Source: Beduinella massiliensis (GTDB taxonomy: Bacteria; Bacillota; Clostridia; Christensenellales; Aristaeellaceae). Taken from it: DNA of 64,000 bases. Shown in pieces: positions 27,877-36,932 of this stretch. How positions within the stretch are numbered: position 1 is the first letter of the stretch; each line of letters starts with the position of its first letter. Where the stretch lies: assembly GCF_900199405.1 (NCBI RefSeq), contig NZ_LT963430.1:1178001-1242000 (forward strand). Direction: 5' to 3'. The notes beneath the pieces were generated by a model, which was not told where the DNA came from, searched no databases, and saw only the letters and a list, made by a program, of their open reading frames with translations. Position numbers and translations under genes: made by a program.

Positions 27877-29354
27877 GGTTCGTTTTTCCCTTCCTGTCCC
27901 CGTGCGTTTTGAAGGCGCAGGGCGTTTTGCCGGTAGAGCTCCGGGCTGACGCCGAAGCGGTCGCGGAAGCGCTGGCAAAAATACGAGGTGCTCTTATAGC
28001 CCACGGCGTGCGAGACGTGGCTGACCTTCATCTGTGAGCTTTCCAAAAGCTCCTGCGCCTTTTTCATGCGGTAGTCATGCAGAAACTTGCCGGGCGAGCA
28101 GCCCGTCTCCTGCTTAAAGAGACGGCAGAGGTAATTCGGGCTGAAATAAAAGGCGGAGGCCAGCGCGTCCAGGCTGATATCCTCGCAGAAGTGCTGATAG
28201 ATGTAGCGTTTGATGGCCTCCACCTTCTGGTTGGAGAGCATGTCCGCGTTCGCCTCGGCCGTTCGCAGCGCGTCGTAGACGAGCGAGCGGAGCGTCTCCA
28301 CGTCGGCGCAGGCAAAGACGCGCTCGACCAGCTCGCTCTCCCGAAAGCTGTCACCCTTTTGACGGTGCAGCTCCGTAATGAGCTGCGTCACACAGAACTT
28401 CGTGTACAGGTTCGAAGGGGCGTTTGCTCCGGAAAAACGGGAGAGGAACCCGTCGAACAGGTCTCGGAACAGCAGGATGTCGCCCTGACGGATGGATTCC
28501 AGCATTTGCTCCATGGGCAGCTCCGGGCTCGCGCTCTCCGGGGGCGCGGAAAGGCTGCGCTCCGTCCGCGCCTCCAGGCGCTGATAGGCGGGCAAAAAGT
28601 CGCCTGCGCCGTCTATGCGTTCACAGGCGGCGACGCACTCCCTGCCGTATGCCTCACGGACGAACCGCTTCGCGCGCTCGGCGAGCGCGTCCGTCCCCTG
28701 CGCGTCGGGTTCAGTCAGCGGACGGCGGAGGAGGATCAGCCCCTGCTCCGGATACAGGCTGATGAAGTCGCAGGGGGAGGAGAGAAAGCGGCCGAGCCTG
28801 GATTCAAAATTTTCGCCCTCGCCGCTAAAGAAGTCCGTGTCGAACTTAAGCATCAGCATGAGCCCGTACGGCTCGACGAAGGCGCGCTCCTGCGCGGGCG
28901 GCGGCGTTTCCGCGTCGCGGCTCAGGGCGAGGTAGAGCATGTGGCGGCGGACGAACAGCGCGTCGCGGCTGCGCGCGCGGGCGGAGGCAATCGTGTCGAT
29001 CGTCGTCTGCAGGGTTCTGTTGAACTCCTCGGGGTCTACGGGCTTCATGAGGTACTCCGTCACCCCGATCGAGATCGCGTTTTTCGCGTCGATAAAGTCG
29101 TTGTACCCGCTGAAGAGGATGACGCGCAGGTCTGGATAGAGCTCCTTGGCCTTCCCGGAAAGCGAGATGCCGTCCATCAGCGGCATTTTGATGTCGGTAA
29201 ACAGGATGTCGAAGTGCCGCCGGCGCAGCAGTGCGTAGGCCGTCTGCCCGTCCGACGCCGTCGCCGCTTCCAGCGGCAGGGCGTAGCGGCGGATGAGATA
29301 GAGAATGCATTCGATTTCGGCGGGGCAGTCATCTACGATCAGGATTGTATACAT
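27873..29354 (-). CDS. YesN-type response regulator with AraC DNA-binding domain
   Basis: A 493-residue regulator. The N-terminal receiver domain has DDCPAE, the phospho-acceptor Asp in LFTDIKMPLMDG near residue 55 and Lys in YLMKPVDPEE. A middle region of about 230 residues is poorly conserved. The C-terminus is an AraC double helix-turn-helix (LDALASAFYFSPNYLCRLFK, then MKVSHVSHAVGYKSTSYFCQ). It is the partner of the overlapping kinase gene. It is divergent from the solute-binding protein gene at 29588 and probably activates it. Confidence 0.9.
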   Translation of the reverse strand: MYTILIVDDCPAEIECILYLIRRYALPLEAATASDGQTAYALLRRRHFDILFTDIKMPLMDGISLSGKAKELYPDLRVILFSGYNDFIDAKNAISIGVTEYLMKPVDPEEFNRTLQTTIDTIASARARSRDALFVRRHMLYLALSRDAETPPPAQERAFVEPYGLMLMLKFDTDFFSGEGENFESRLGRFLSSPCDFISLYPEQGLILLRRPLTEPDAQGTDALAERAKRFVREAYGRECVAACERIDGAGDFLPAYQRLEARTERSLSAPPESASPELPMEQMLESIRQGDILLFRDLFDGFLSRFSGANAPSNLYTKFCVTQLITELHRQKGDSFRESELVERVFACADVETLRSLVYDALRTAEANADMLSNQKVEAIKRYIYQHFCEDISLDALASAFYFSPNYLCRLFKQETGCSPGKFLHDYRMKKAQELLESSQMKVSHVSHAVGYKSTSYFCQRFRDRFGVSPELYRQNALRLQNARGQEGKNEP

Positions 29355-29587
29355 GCACGGCCTCCTCTCTTGCAGGTGGAATGGCGTGCTTTATTATAAC
29401 CTATTTTCCAAAACGACGGCGGGATCCTATGCAAGGTGAATAAGAATGCGACACGAAGGTTAAGAACTTGATATTTAAAACGCGTCGGACGGCGGATACA
29501 ATGAAAACATGGTACTCAAGCGCTGCGGCGGGCCCGCGCGGCGCTTGAACGCGAAAAGCGTCTTACGATCATCAAGGAGGAAAAGAT

Positions 29588-31222
29588 ATGAAAAAGGCAT
29601 TGGCATGCTTCCTCTCCCTCGCGCTCCTGCTGTCTGCGGCGGCCTTCGGCACGGCGGAGACTCCGGTCGATCCTTATGGACCGGTGGCCGAGGGGGACCC
29701 GGTCGTCATCACCATTGGGCGTGAGGAAAGCGCGAACGTGGTTTACGACGCGGGCGAGAACTCAGAGGATAACTACATCGTGCGCTATCTGGAGAAGAAC
29801 CTGAACGTCGATTATCAGTACGCCTTCTCCGTGGACACGTCCACCTACACGACGAAGGTGAACATGGCGATCGCCTCCGGCGACATCCCGGACGTGATGA
29901 ACGTCTCCTACACCCAGCTCGTTCAGCTGGTGGAAGCGGATGCGCTCGAGGATATGACCGAGGCCTTCGCAACCTACGCCTCGCCGAGCCTTCGCAAGTG
30001 CTTCGATTCGACGAACGGACTGACCGAGGCGCTGGGCACCTTTGACGGGAAGCTCATGGGCATCGGCGATATCTGCCCCGGCATGGACGCGATTCCCGTC
30101 CTATGGGTTCGCGGAGACTGGCTGGAGGAGTGCGGCCTCTCCCAGCCGCAGACCTGGGATGACGTGGTGAACGTCGCCAAGACGTTCCGCGAGAAGAACC
30201 CCGGCGGCAACGTGACCACCGGCATCGCGGTGAGCTCGGATTACTATCAGCCGAACGGCGGCGCATGGCAGGTCAACGCGCTGTTCAATTACTTCGGCGC
30301 GTACCCCAAGCAGTGGATTAAGGATGAAGCGGGCAACGTCGTCTACGGCTCCGTTACGGACGCGTGCCGCGACGCGCTCGCCGCGATCAACGGGCTGGTT
30401 CAGGATGGCGTGCTCAACGCTTCCCTGGCCGTGACGGATGGCGACCAGTGCTATGAACTGATAGCGAACGGCCAGTGCGGCATGTTCTTCGGCGCCTGGT
30501 GGTGCGGCCAGTGGCCGGTCGTGAGCATTCTGGAGGGCATGCCCGATTCCGTCTCCCTCATCCCGATGCTGGCCCCGCTGAACGCGGAGGGCAAGCTGAC
30601 GGTCTGCGACAAGAACCCGACGAACACCTACGTCGTCGTCAAAAAGGGCTGCTCGGAGGCTGTCAAGGAAGCCGTCGTCAAGACGATCAACTATCAGTAC
30701 GACCTGGATCAGGCCCAGGCCGAGGGCGTGCGTCCGAACGGCATGGACTCCAATTTCTCCTGGCATTACTATCCGATCAACGTGCTGCACTGTGACTTCG
30801 ACGCCAAGGAGAACCAGATCGCGGACGTGATGAAGGTCATCGCGGGCGAAATGGATTACGACGACCAGTGCGGCGACGGCAAGACCTGGTACAACGGCTA
30901 CACGACGGTCATGGACAAGGGCCTGCGCGCCGCGTTTGAGACGAACCTCGCGACCGCGAACGCCTGGGGCTGGGCGACGGGCGCCTGGGAAGTGCAGCGC
31001 AACAGCGATATGATCGAACGCTTCCCGGAGGCGTGCTACGCGGATACGCCCTCGATGGAACGCCTGTGGACCGCGATGGAGACGCTGGAGGAGGAATACT
31101 TCCTCAAGGTCATGATCGGCGAGGCGAGCCTGGACGAATGGGATTCCTTCGTCAGCGAGTGGAAGAGCATCGGCGGCGACACGATCACGGCCGAGGTGGA
31201 GGAATACATCGCCTCCAAGTAA
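29588..31222 (+). CDS. ABC transporter solute-binding protein (sugar type)
   Basis: A 544-residue extracellular solute-binding protein of the size of LplA/YtcQ-type carbohydrate receptors. The N-terminus is a signal peptide (KKALACFLSLALLLSAAAFG) with a probable type I cleavage site near GTA-ET and no lipobox Cys. The mature part begins with an ITIGREES strand; ASGDIPDVMNVSY is typical of the family. AAGGAGG precedes the ATG. A possible promoter (TTTAAA, 17 bp, TACAAT at 29497-29502) precedes it, with a weak -35 that suits activation by the divergent YesN regulator. Two permease genes follow. Confidence 0.9.
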   Translation: MKKALACFLSLALLLSAAAFGTAETPVDPYGPVAEGDPVVITIGREESANVVYDAGENSEDNYIVRYLEKNLNVDYQYAFSVDTSTYTTKVNMAIASGDIPDVMNVSYTQLVQLVEADALEDMTEAFATYASPSLRKCFDSTNGLTEALGTFDGKLMGIGDICPGMDAIPVLWVRGDWLEECGLSQPQTWDDVVNVAKTFREKNPGGNVTTGIAVSSDYYQPNGGAWQVNALFNYFGAYPKQWIKDEAGNVVYGSVTDACRDALAAINGLVQDGVLNASLAVTDGDQCYELIANGQCGMFFGAWWCGQWPVVSILEGMPDSVSLIPMLAPLNAEGKLTVCDKNPTNTYVVVKKGCSEAVKEAVVKTINYQYDLDQAQAEGVRPNGMDSNFSWHYYPINVLHCDFDAKENQIADVMKVIAGEMDYDDQCGDGKTWYNGYTTVMDKGLRAAFETNLATANAWGWATGAWEVQRNSDMIERFPEACYADTPSMERLWTAMETLEEEYFLKVMIGEASLDEWDSFVSEWKSIGGDTITAEVEEYIASK

Positions 31223-31239
31223 ACGGAATTAGACGGAAT

Positions 31240-31282
31240 GTCCGCGCCGCGCCCCGCGCCTTTCGGCGGGGCGCGGGCGGAC
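31240..31282 (+). terminator. Long GC-rich hairpin between binding protein and permease genes
   Basis: GTCCGCGCCGCGCCCCGC pairs with GCGGGGCGCGGGCGGAC across a short loop. There is no T-run. It probably stabilises the binding-protein mRNA and reduces read-through, giving more receptor than permease. Confidence 0.55.
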
Positions 31283-31325
31283 CCATGCGCCCGGGGGACA
31301 ACCTTGCCTGACAGGGGGACGTAGA

Positions 31326-32249
31326 ATGCTGAATCTTCAACCAAGGCGCCGGAGGGTCACGCTGCGCGAAACGTGGCCGTATCACCTGCTCATCCTTCCG
31401 GGGCTGCTCGTCGTCGTCATCTATACGATTATTCCGTTTTTTGGAAACGTCATCGCTTTTCAGGATTTCAAGCCGATCCTCGGCTTTTCGCGCTCCAAGT
31501 GGATCGGGCTTGAAAATTTTCAGTACATGTTTAAGCTCAAGGATACCTATAAGATCTTCCGCAATTCTCTCATCATCGCTTCGCTCAAGCTGGTGCTTTC
31601 GCTCGCCGTTTCCATCTTCTTTGCGATCCTGCTGCACGAGGCGCGCGGCAATGGGATTAAAAAGGGCGTGCAGACGATCTGCTTTCTGCCGCACTTCCTG
31701 TCCTGGGTAATCCTGGCGACAATTTTTAAGAACATCTTCGGCGACAGCGGGCTCGTCAATACCGTGCTGATCAGGCTGGGCATCGCGTCCGAGAACGTCA
31801 ATTTTCTGGGCTCCAACGCGTGGTTTCGCGCGCTGCTGATCGGCACGGACGTCTGGAAAGAATTCGGCTACGGCTCGATCATCTTCATCGCGGCGCTCGC
31901 CGGCATCAATCCCGAGCTGTACGAGGCGGCGGACATCGACGGGGCGAGCCGCCTGGCTAAGATATGGCACATCACGCTGCCCGGCATTCTGGTGACCATC
32001 GTGCTGGTGGCGACGCTGAACCTTTCCAATATCCTGAACGCAGGCTTTGATCAGGTCTATAACATGTACAGCCCGGTCGTCTACGAATCGGGCGACATTA
32101 TCGATACGTACGTATACCGGATGAGCTTCATCAACGCGCAGTACTCGATGGCCACGGCGGTGGGCCTGCTCAAGTCCGCCGTAAGCTTCATCATGATTAC
32201 GTTCTCCTACTTCATTGCGGACCGCGTGGCCGGGTACCGGCTGTTCTGA
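31326..32249 (+). CDS. ABC transporter permease, LplB/YtcP type
   Basis: A 307-residue inner-membrane permease with about six transmembrane helices. Family signatures are GNVIAFQDFKP near residue 40, TICFLPHFLSWVI, and the EAA loop INPELYEAADIDGASRLAKI, which docks the ATPase. It follows the binding protein gene and precedes a second permease (LplC type). No ATPase gene is nearby, so a shared MsmX-type ATPase encoded elsewhere is expected. Confidence 0.93.
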   Translation: MLNLQPRRRRVTLRETWPYHLLILPGLLVVVIYTIIPFFGNVIAFQDFKPILGFSRSKWIGLENFQYMFKLKDTYKIFRNSLIIASLKLVLSLAVSIFFAILLHEARGNGIKKGVQTICFLPHFLSWVILATIFKNIFGDSGLVNTVLIRLGIASENVNFLGSNAWFRALLIGTDVWKEFGYGSIIFIAALAGINPELYEAADIDGASRLAKIWHITLPGILVTIVLVATLNLSNILNAGFDQVYNMYSPVVYESGDIIDTYVYRMSFINAQYSMATAVGLLKSAVSFIMITFSYFIADRVAGYRLF

Positions 32250-32275
32250 CGCGGCGGCGAAAGGAATGGGCCTGA

Positions 32276-33166
32276 ATGACGAGAAGGTATAAGTCGCTGG
32301 AAAATACGGTGTTCGATACGGCGGTGCTCCTGCTCATGGTGCTCATGGGGCTGCTGTGTCTTCTGCCGCTGCTGCACATCATCTCCCTGTCCCTGAGCAG
32401 CAAGACGGCCGCGCTGGCGGGGCGCGTCTACATCTGGCCGGTAGAGCTGACGGTCACGCCCTACAAGACGCTCCTTCAGGATGCGAAGTTCATGCAGGCC
32501 ATGTGGATTTCCGTGCAGCGCGTGGTGCTGGGCGGCCTGATCAACTTCGCCCTGACGATCTGCTGTGCTTACCCGCTGTCGCTGGAGACGAAGCAGTTCC
32601 CGGCACGCCGCGTGTATATCTGGGTCTTTGTCTTTGCGATGCTCTTCGGGGCGGGCATCGTTCCCTGGTACTTTGTCATCAAGTCTACCGGCCTGATCGA
32701 CAGCATTTGGGCGCTCGTCCTTCCCGGCGGGCTGCCCGTCTACAACATGATCCTGCTCATGAACTTCTTTAGAAACGAGCCGGCCGCCATCAAGGAGGCC
32801 GCGACGATCGACGGCGTGGGGCAGTTCCAAATGATGACGCGCATCTACGTGCCGCTGGCGATGCCCGCCATCGCGACCGTGACGGTGTTCAGCATCGTGG
32901 GCCATTGGAACAACTTTTTCGACGGCCTGCTGCTCATCAATTCCCCGAGCAAAATTCCGCTGCAGACCTACATACAGACGCTGACGAACACGAACATCGT
33001 CATCACCTCCTCCTCCATGACAGAGGAAGAGCTGGCGGCGCTGACCTCGCTGAAGACGTTCAACGCCGCGAAGATCGTCGTGGCCGCGCTGCCCATCGCG
33101 ATCTTCTACCCCTTCATGCAGCGCTTCTTCGTGTCGGGCATTTCGCTGGGATCGGTCAAGGGATGA
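32276..33166 (+). CDS. ABC transporter permease, LplC/YtcP type
   Basis: A 296-residue second permease of the same importer, with six predicted helices. LPLLHIISLSLSSKTAAL near the start and PAAIKEAATIDGVGQFQ (EAA loop) are diagnostic; the C-terminus FVSGISLGSVKG is the normal ending of LplC-type permeases. It is 26 bases after the first permease gene and is followed by a strong terminator. Confidence 0.93.
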   Translation: MTRRYKSLENTVFDTAVLLLMVLMGLLCLLPLLHIISLSLSSKTAALAGRVYIWPVELTVTPYKTLLQDAKFMQAMWISVQRVVLGGLINFALTICCAYPLSLETKQFPARRVYIWVFVFAMLFGAGIVPWYFVIKSTGLIDSIWALVLPGGLPVYNMILLMNFFRNEPAAIKEAATIDGVGQFQMMTRIYVPLAMPAIATVTVFSIVGHWNNFFDGLLLINSPSKIPLQTYIQTLTNTNIVITSSSMTEEELAALTSLKTFNAAKIVVAALPIAIFYPFMQRFFVSGISLGSVKG

Positions 33167-33195
33167 CCCCGGCGCGAAATCGGGTTATAGTCTGG

Positions 33196-33225
33196 GTCGG
33201 GCCGCTTTGGCGGTCCGACTTTTTG
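33196..33225 (+). terminator. Terminator closing the first importer operon
   Basis: Stem GTCGGGCCGC (33196-33205) / GCGGTCCGAC (33210-33219) with one G-U pair, then TTTTTGCTTT. A good intrinsic terminator. Confidence 0.85.
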
Positions 33226-33293
33226 CTTTGGCGGAGATCTTAAGAATGTGCACCAATTATTAGTTTTATGGCATAGAAAATGCGGGCGTATGT

Positions 33294-33302
33294 TGTTATA
33301 AT
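33294..33302 (+). promoter_or_regulatory. Extended -10 promoter for the second importer operon
   Basis: TGTTATAAT: a TG dinucleotide one base before a perfect TATAAT (33297-33302). There is no good -35, as expected for an extended -10 or an activated promoter. It lies about 20 bases before the permease gene, so the leader is very short. Confidence 0.5.
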
Positions 33303-33321
33303 GTGCAAAAAGGACGGGGGA

Positions 33322-34272
33322 ATGAGAGATATGGTGGTGAAAGAGGCGGTACGCAGGAAATCGGGCTTCAAGCGCTTTTGCCGCCAATGGGAACTGCAGA
33401 TCATGGCGATCCCGGCAATGCTGTTCCTGCTGCTCTTCTGCTATGTGCCGATTCTGGGCAACGTCATTGCCTTTCAGGATTACAAGATTCTCAAGGGCGT
33501 CTCGGGAAGCGCGTGGGTTGGGCTCAAGCACTTCCGCGAATTCTGGGCGGACGAGACGTTCTGGATGTCGCTCAAAAATACGCTGTGCATGAGCGGCTAC
33601 AAGTTTGCCTTTACGTACTTCGCGCCGATCCTCTTCGCCATCCTGCTCAACGAATTGCCGTTCGCGCGCTTTAAGAAGCTGACGCAGACGGCGAGCTATC
33701 TGCCGCACTTTCTTTCCTACGTCATCGTCGCTTCCATGGCGCTGATCCTGCTGGGCCCCTCGGGCGTGGTCAACCGCGAGCTCGCCCTGCACAGCATGGA
33801 GCGAATCGGTTTTCTGGACAACCCGAAGCTGTTTTGGAGCGTCGCCGTCTGCCTGGACCTGTGGAAGGAGACGGGCTGGAACGCCATCATCTACCTGGCG
33901 GCGATTTCCGGCATCAACCCGGAGCTGTACGAGGCGGCGACGATCGACGGAGCTACGCGGCTGCAGCGCATCCTGCACATCACGTTTCCATCCATCTCCT
34001 GGACGATGCTGATGCTGTTCATCCTGAACTTCGGCAGCCTGCTTTCTGGCGGGCCGGTCGGCTCCAACTTCGACCAGTCCTACATGCTGGGCAACGGCTT
34101 TAACCACGAGACGAGCTACGTGCTCAACCACTACGTGCTCGACATGGGCATGAGCCTCATGCGCTTCTCGTTCTCGACCGCGATCAACATGTTTCAATCG
34201 CTGATTTCCGTCGTGCTGCTGGTGACGGCGAATACCGTCGTGGGCAAGCTCACGGATGCCAGCCTGTTCTGA
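33322..34272 (+). CDS. ABC transporter permease, LplB type (second importer)
   Basis: About 316 residues. It resembles the permease at 31326: GNVIAFQDYKI, TASYLPHFLSYVIVASM, and the EAA loop INPELYEAATIDGATRLQRI. Six transmembrane helices follow a basic cytoplasmic N-terminus. The start is uncertain: ATG 33322 or ATG 33331 fit the AGGACGGGGG ribosome site, while the longest frame (33280) would start before the promoter. First gene of an operon permease, permease, binding protein, hydrolase. Confidence 0.9.
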   Translation: MRDMVVKEAVRRKSGFKRFCRQWELQIMAIPAMLFLLLFCYVPILGNVIAFQDYKILKGVSGSAWVGLKHFREFWADETFWMSLKNTLCMSGYKFAFTYFAPILFAILLNELPFARFKKLTQTASYLPHFLSYVIVASMALILLGPSGVVNRELALHSMERIGFLDNPKLFWSVAVCLDLWKETGWNAIIYLAAISGINPELYEAATIDGATRLQRILHITFPSISWTMLMLFILNFGSLLSGGPVGSNFDQSYMLGNGFNHETSYVLNHYVLDMGMSLMRFSFSTAINMFQSLISVVLLVTANTVVGKLTDASLF

Positions 34273-34285
34273 GAGGGAGCGCGCC

Positions 34286-35185
34286 ATGAAAAACAAGAAT
34301 GCCATCCATAAAACCGCGGAAGATCACGTCATCAATACCGCCGCGCTGGTGGTGTGCGTCGTCGTGACGATCGTGTCGCTCTATCCGATCTACTACTGCC
34401 TGATCAACTCGCTCAATGACGGAAAGGATGCCATGAAGGGCGGCATTTATCTTTGGCCGCGCGTGTTCTCGCTGGAAAACTACAGGATCGTCTTTCGGGA
34501 GGATACCCTGCTGCGCGCCTTTTTCATGACGGTCGCCCGCACCCTCTGCGGCTCGGTTCTGCACGTGCTCTTCACCGCCATGACCGCCTACGCGCTTTCA
34601 CGGCGCGAACTGATGTTTCGGAAATTGTACGTCGCGCTGGGCATCATCACCATGTACGTAGGCGGCGGCATCATTCCGACATACCTGCTTTACAAGAACC
34701 TGAAGCTGATCAACACGTTCTGGGTCTACATTCTGCCGGGCATGTTCTCGTTTTACAACATGATCCTGATGATGTCGTTTTTCAGGCAGCTGCCCGAATC
34801 GCTGGTGGAGTCGGCGCGCATCGACGGCGCCTCGCACTTCACGGTCTTTAGGAAGGTCATCCTTCCGCTTTCGCCGCCCATCATCGCCACCGTCGCGCTG
34901 TTCGTCGGCGTCAATTACTGGAACGACTGGTACGCGCCCGCCTATTACATCCTGGACGAGGAACTCATGACCATGCCCGCGACGCTGCTGCGGCTGATGA
35001 ACGAGGCGGAGGCACAGCAGAAGCTGGCGCGGCTTTACAGCCAGCTGCAGGTGCGTCCCTCCGTCACGCTGGAATCCGTGCGTTATGCGACGCTGATCGT
35101 ATCGGTCATGCCGATCACCATCCTCTACCCGTTTGTGCAGAAGTACTTCATTAAGGGCATGATGATCGGGTCGGTCAAGGAGTGA
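34286..35185 (+). CDS. ABC transporter permease, LplC type (second importer)
   Basis: A 299-residue permease partner of the preceding gene. It has six helices, YYCLINSLNDGKDAM near the start, the EAA loop LPESLVESARIDGASHFTVF, and the family ending IKGMMIGSVKE. The ATG at 34286 has GAGGGAG upstream and lies 13 bases after the previous stop. No ATPase gene is present. Confidence 0.92.
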   Translation: MKNKNAIHKTAEDHVINTAALVVCVVVTIVSLYPIYYCLINSLNDGKDAMKGGIYLWPRVFSLENYRIVFREDTLLRAFFMTVARTLCGSVLHVLFTAMTAYALSRRELMFRKLYVALGIITMYVGGGIIPTYLLYKNLKLINTFWVYILPGMFSFYNMILMMSFFRQLPESLVESARIDGASHFTVFRKVILPLSPPIIATVALFVGVNYWNDWYAPAYYILDEELMTMPATLLRLMNEAEAQQKLARLYSQLQVRPSVTLESVRYATLIVSVMPITILYPFVQKYFIKGMMIGSVKE

Positions 35186-35243
35186 GCCAGCATCCTGCGG
35201 GCGGTGTGATGCCCGTGAAAATTGGACAAGGAGGAAAGAACTC

Positions 35244-36869
35244 ATGAAGAAACTGCTGACCCTGGTGCTCGCGCTGGTCATGGCGCTTTCGGCCGCGACC
35301 CTTTGCGCCGCGGAACCGACGGACGAATGGCTTGAAAACGGGAACCCCAAGAGCTGGGAGGCCGACAGGTCCGCGACGGAGCTGGAAATCTTCGTCAACT
35401 ACTCCTGGTACGGAAGCTCCTGGAACGACGACGCCGCGCGGCGCGTGACGGACGAAACCGGCGTCACGCTCAAGATCACCAAGCCTGTCGCGGACGACAA
35501 CCAGAAGCTCATGCTGATGATCGCATCCGGCGACATTCCGGATTTCATCTGCATGGACATGAACTGCCCGCTGTACGACACGCTGATCGAGTCCGGCCTG
35601 GTGATCGATCTGGAGACGCTGGCCGAGCAGTACGCGCCGGAACTGATTGCGAACGCCGACGCGGAGGTGTTTACCAACTATCGCTGGCAGGACGGCAAGA
35701 CCTACGCCTTTACGACCTCCATCGAGGGCGCGAAGTATCAGGAATGGGCGAAGGCATACAACGCGCTCGTCGGTTCCAACCAGCCGGTTTGGACGATCCG
35801 CAAGGACTACTACGAGGAGATCGGAAGCCCCGACATGACCACGCCGGAGGCGTTTATCGAAGCGCTGGAAAAAATTCAGGCGCTGCACCCGGACAAGATC
35901 GGCTTTTACGCGGGGGACTGCGGCCTGTCCAGCAGTTTAAGCGAGTCGCTCAGCGTGACGGGTTACCAGTTCGGCATCCCCAGCTACGTTGAAAATGAGG
36001 ACGGCACGCTTTCGCACAAGCTGCGCTCGCCTCAGTTCCACGACGCGCTGATGTTCCTGCACGAGCTGGCCGCCAAAGGTCTGCTTACGCGCGATTCCTT
36101 CATCGATACCAAGGACGTGAACCAGACCAAGGTAGCCTCCGGCGATTGCGTCCTTTACACCTGGACGATCGGCGACGGCAAGAAGGTGCCCGACGACAAC
36201 CCCGATACCGTCTACGAAATCCTGCCGCCCTTTGACTCCTATCAGCAGACGCGCACGGGCAACGGCTGGAACGCCACCTTTGTCTCCGCCGAGCCCAAGG
36301 GGCTGGCGCGCCGCGCGCAGTTCCTCTCCTACCTGGCCAGCTACGACGGACACGCCGCGCTCTTCTGGGGCAACAAGGCGGAGGACGGCGAGACCTACAG
36401 CGGAGATACGAGCAAGGGACCGCACTACTTCCTTGAGGAGAACGGAAAGCCCACCGCGTTCGCCGAGTACTACGCCGCCAAACAGGCGGACTGGGACGGC
36501 ATTGAGAAGTCGAACGGCCTGAGCACCTATTGGTTCGCTGCGTCCGGCCTGTGGAACGGCATCAACTTCTGGATTCCCGGCGACGAGGAGTACGCGTCCT
36601 ACAACGAAATGTACGCGGACCACATCGTCTACAAGCCGGAATTCGCCAGCATCACGCCGGCGGTGGATTCGGACGCGGGCGTCATCAAGAGCAAGCTCGA
36701 CACGCTCTTCAAGACGAGCTGCGTGAAGATCGTCTTTGCGCAGGACGTCGAAGCCGCGGAGGCGGAGTACCAGGAATACGTCAAGAAGGCGGAAGAGCTT
36801 GGGCTTGCCACGTACGAGGCCGCGCTCACCGAGAAGTACCAGGCAAACCTGAAAAAGATGGGGAAGTAA
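35244..36869 (+). CDS. ABC transporter solute-binding protein (second importer)
   Basis: A 541-residue binding protein for the permeases just upstream. The signal peptide MKKLLTLVLALVMALSAATL is followed by CAAEP. The only Cys lies in TLCAAEP, which does not form a lipobox, and a type I site after CAA fits better. The motif ASGDIPDFICMD matches the binding protein at 29588. The ATG has AAGGAGG upstream. The gene order (receptor after permeases) is the reverse of the first importer, so this is a separate system, not a simple duplication. Confidence 0.9.
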   Translation: MKKLLTLVLALVMALSAATLCAAEPTDEWLENGNPKSWEADRSATELEIFVNYSWYGSSWNDDAARRVTDETGVTLKITKPVADDNQKLMLMIASGDIPDFICMDMNCPLYDTLIESGLVIDLETLAEQYAPELIANADAEVFTNYRWQDGKTYAFTTSIEGAKYQEWAKAYNALVGSNQPVWTIRKDYYEEIGSPDMTTPEAFIEALEKIQALHPDKIGFYAGDCGLSSSLSESLSVTGYQFGIPSYVENEDGTLSHKLRSPQFHDALMFLHELAAKGLLTRDSFIDTKDVNQTKVASGDCVLYTWTIGDGKKVPDDNPDTVYEILPPFDSYQQTRTGNGWNATFVSAEPKGLARRAQFLSYLASYDGHAALFWGNKAEDGETYSGDTSKGPHYFLEENGKPTAFAEYYAAKQADWDGIEKSNGLSTYWFAASGLWNGINFWIPGDEEYASYNEMYADHIVYKPEFASITPAVDSDAGVIKSKLDTLFKTSCVKIVFAQDVEAAEAEYQEYVKKAEELGLATYEAALTEKYQANLKKMGK

Positions 36870-36882
36870 CGTACAATCGACG

Positions 36883-36920
36883 GCCGCCGCCCCCAAACGC
36901 CTCGGGGCGGCGGCTCTTTT
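36883..36920 (+). terminator. Hairpin with T-run between binding protein and GH36-like gene
   Basis: Stem GCCGCCGCCCC / GGGGCGGCGGC (about 36883-36914) followed by TCTTTT, placed directly before the GGAGG of the next gene. It looks like a partial terminator that lowers expression of the hydrolase relative to the transporter. Confidence 0.65.
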
Positions 36921-36932
36921 GGAGGAAATGCC

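Noticed and set aside
29588-36869. The two importers as a simple tandem duplication
   Set aside because: Gene order differs (receptor first versus receptor last) and the receptors differ along most of their length.
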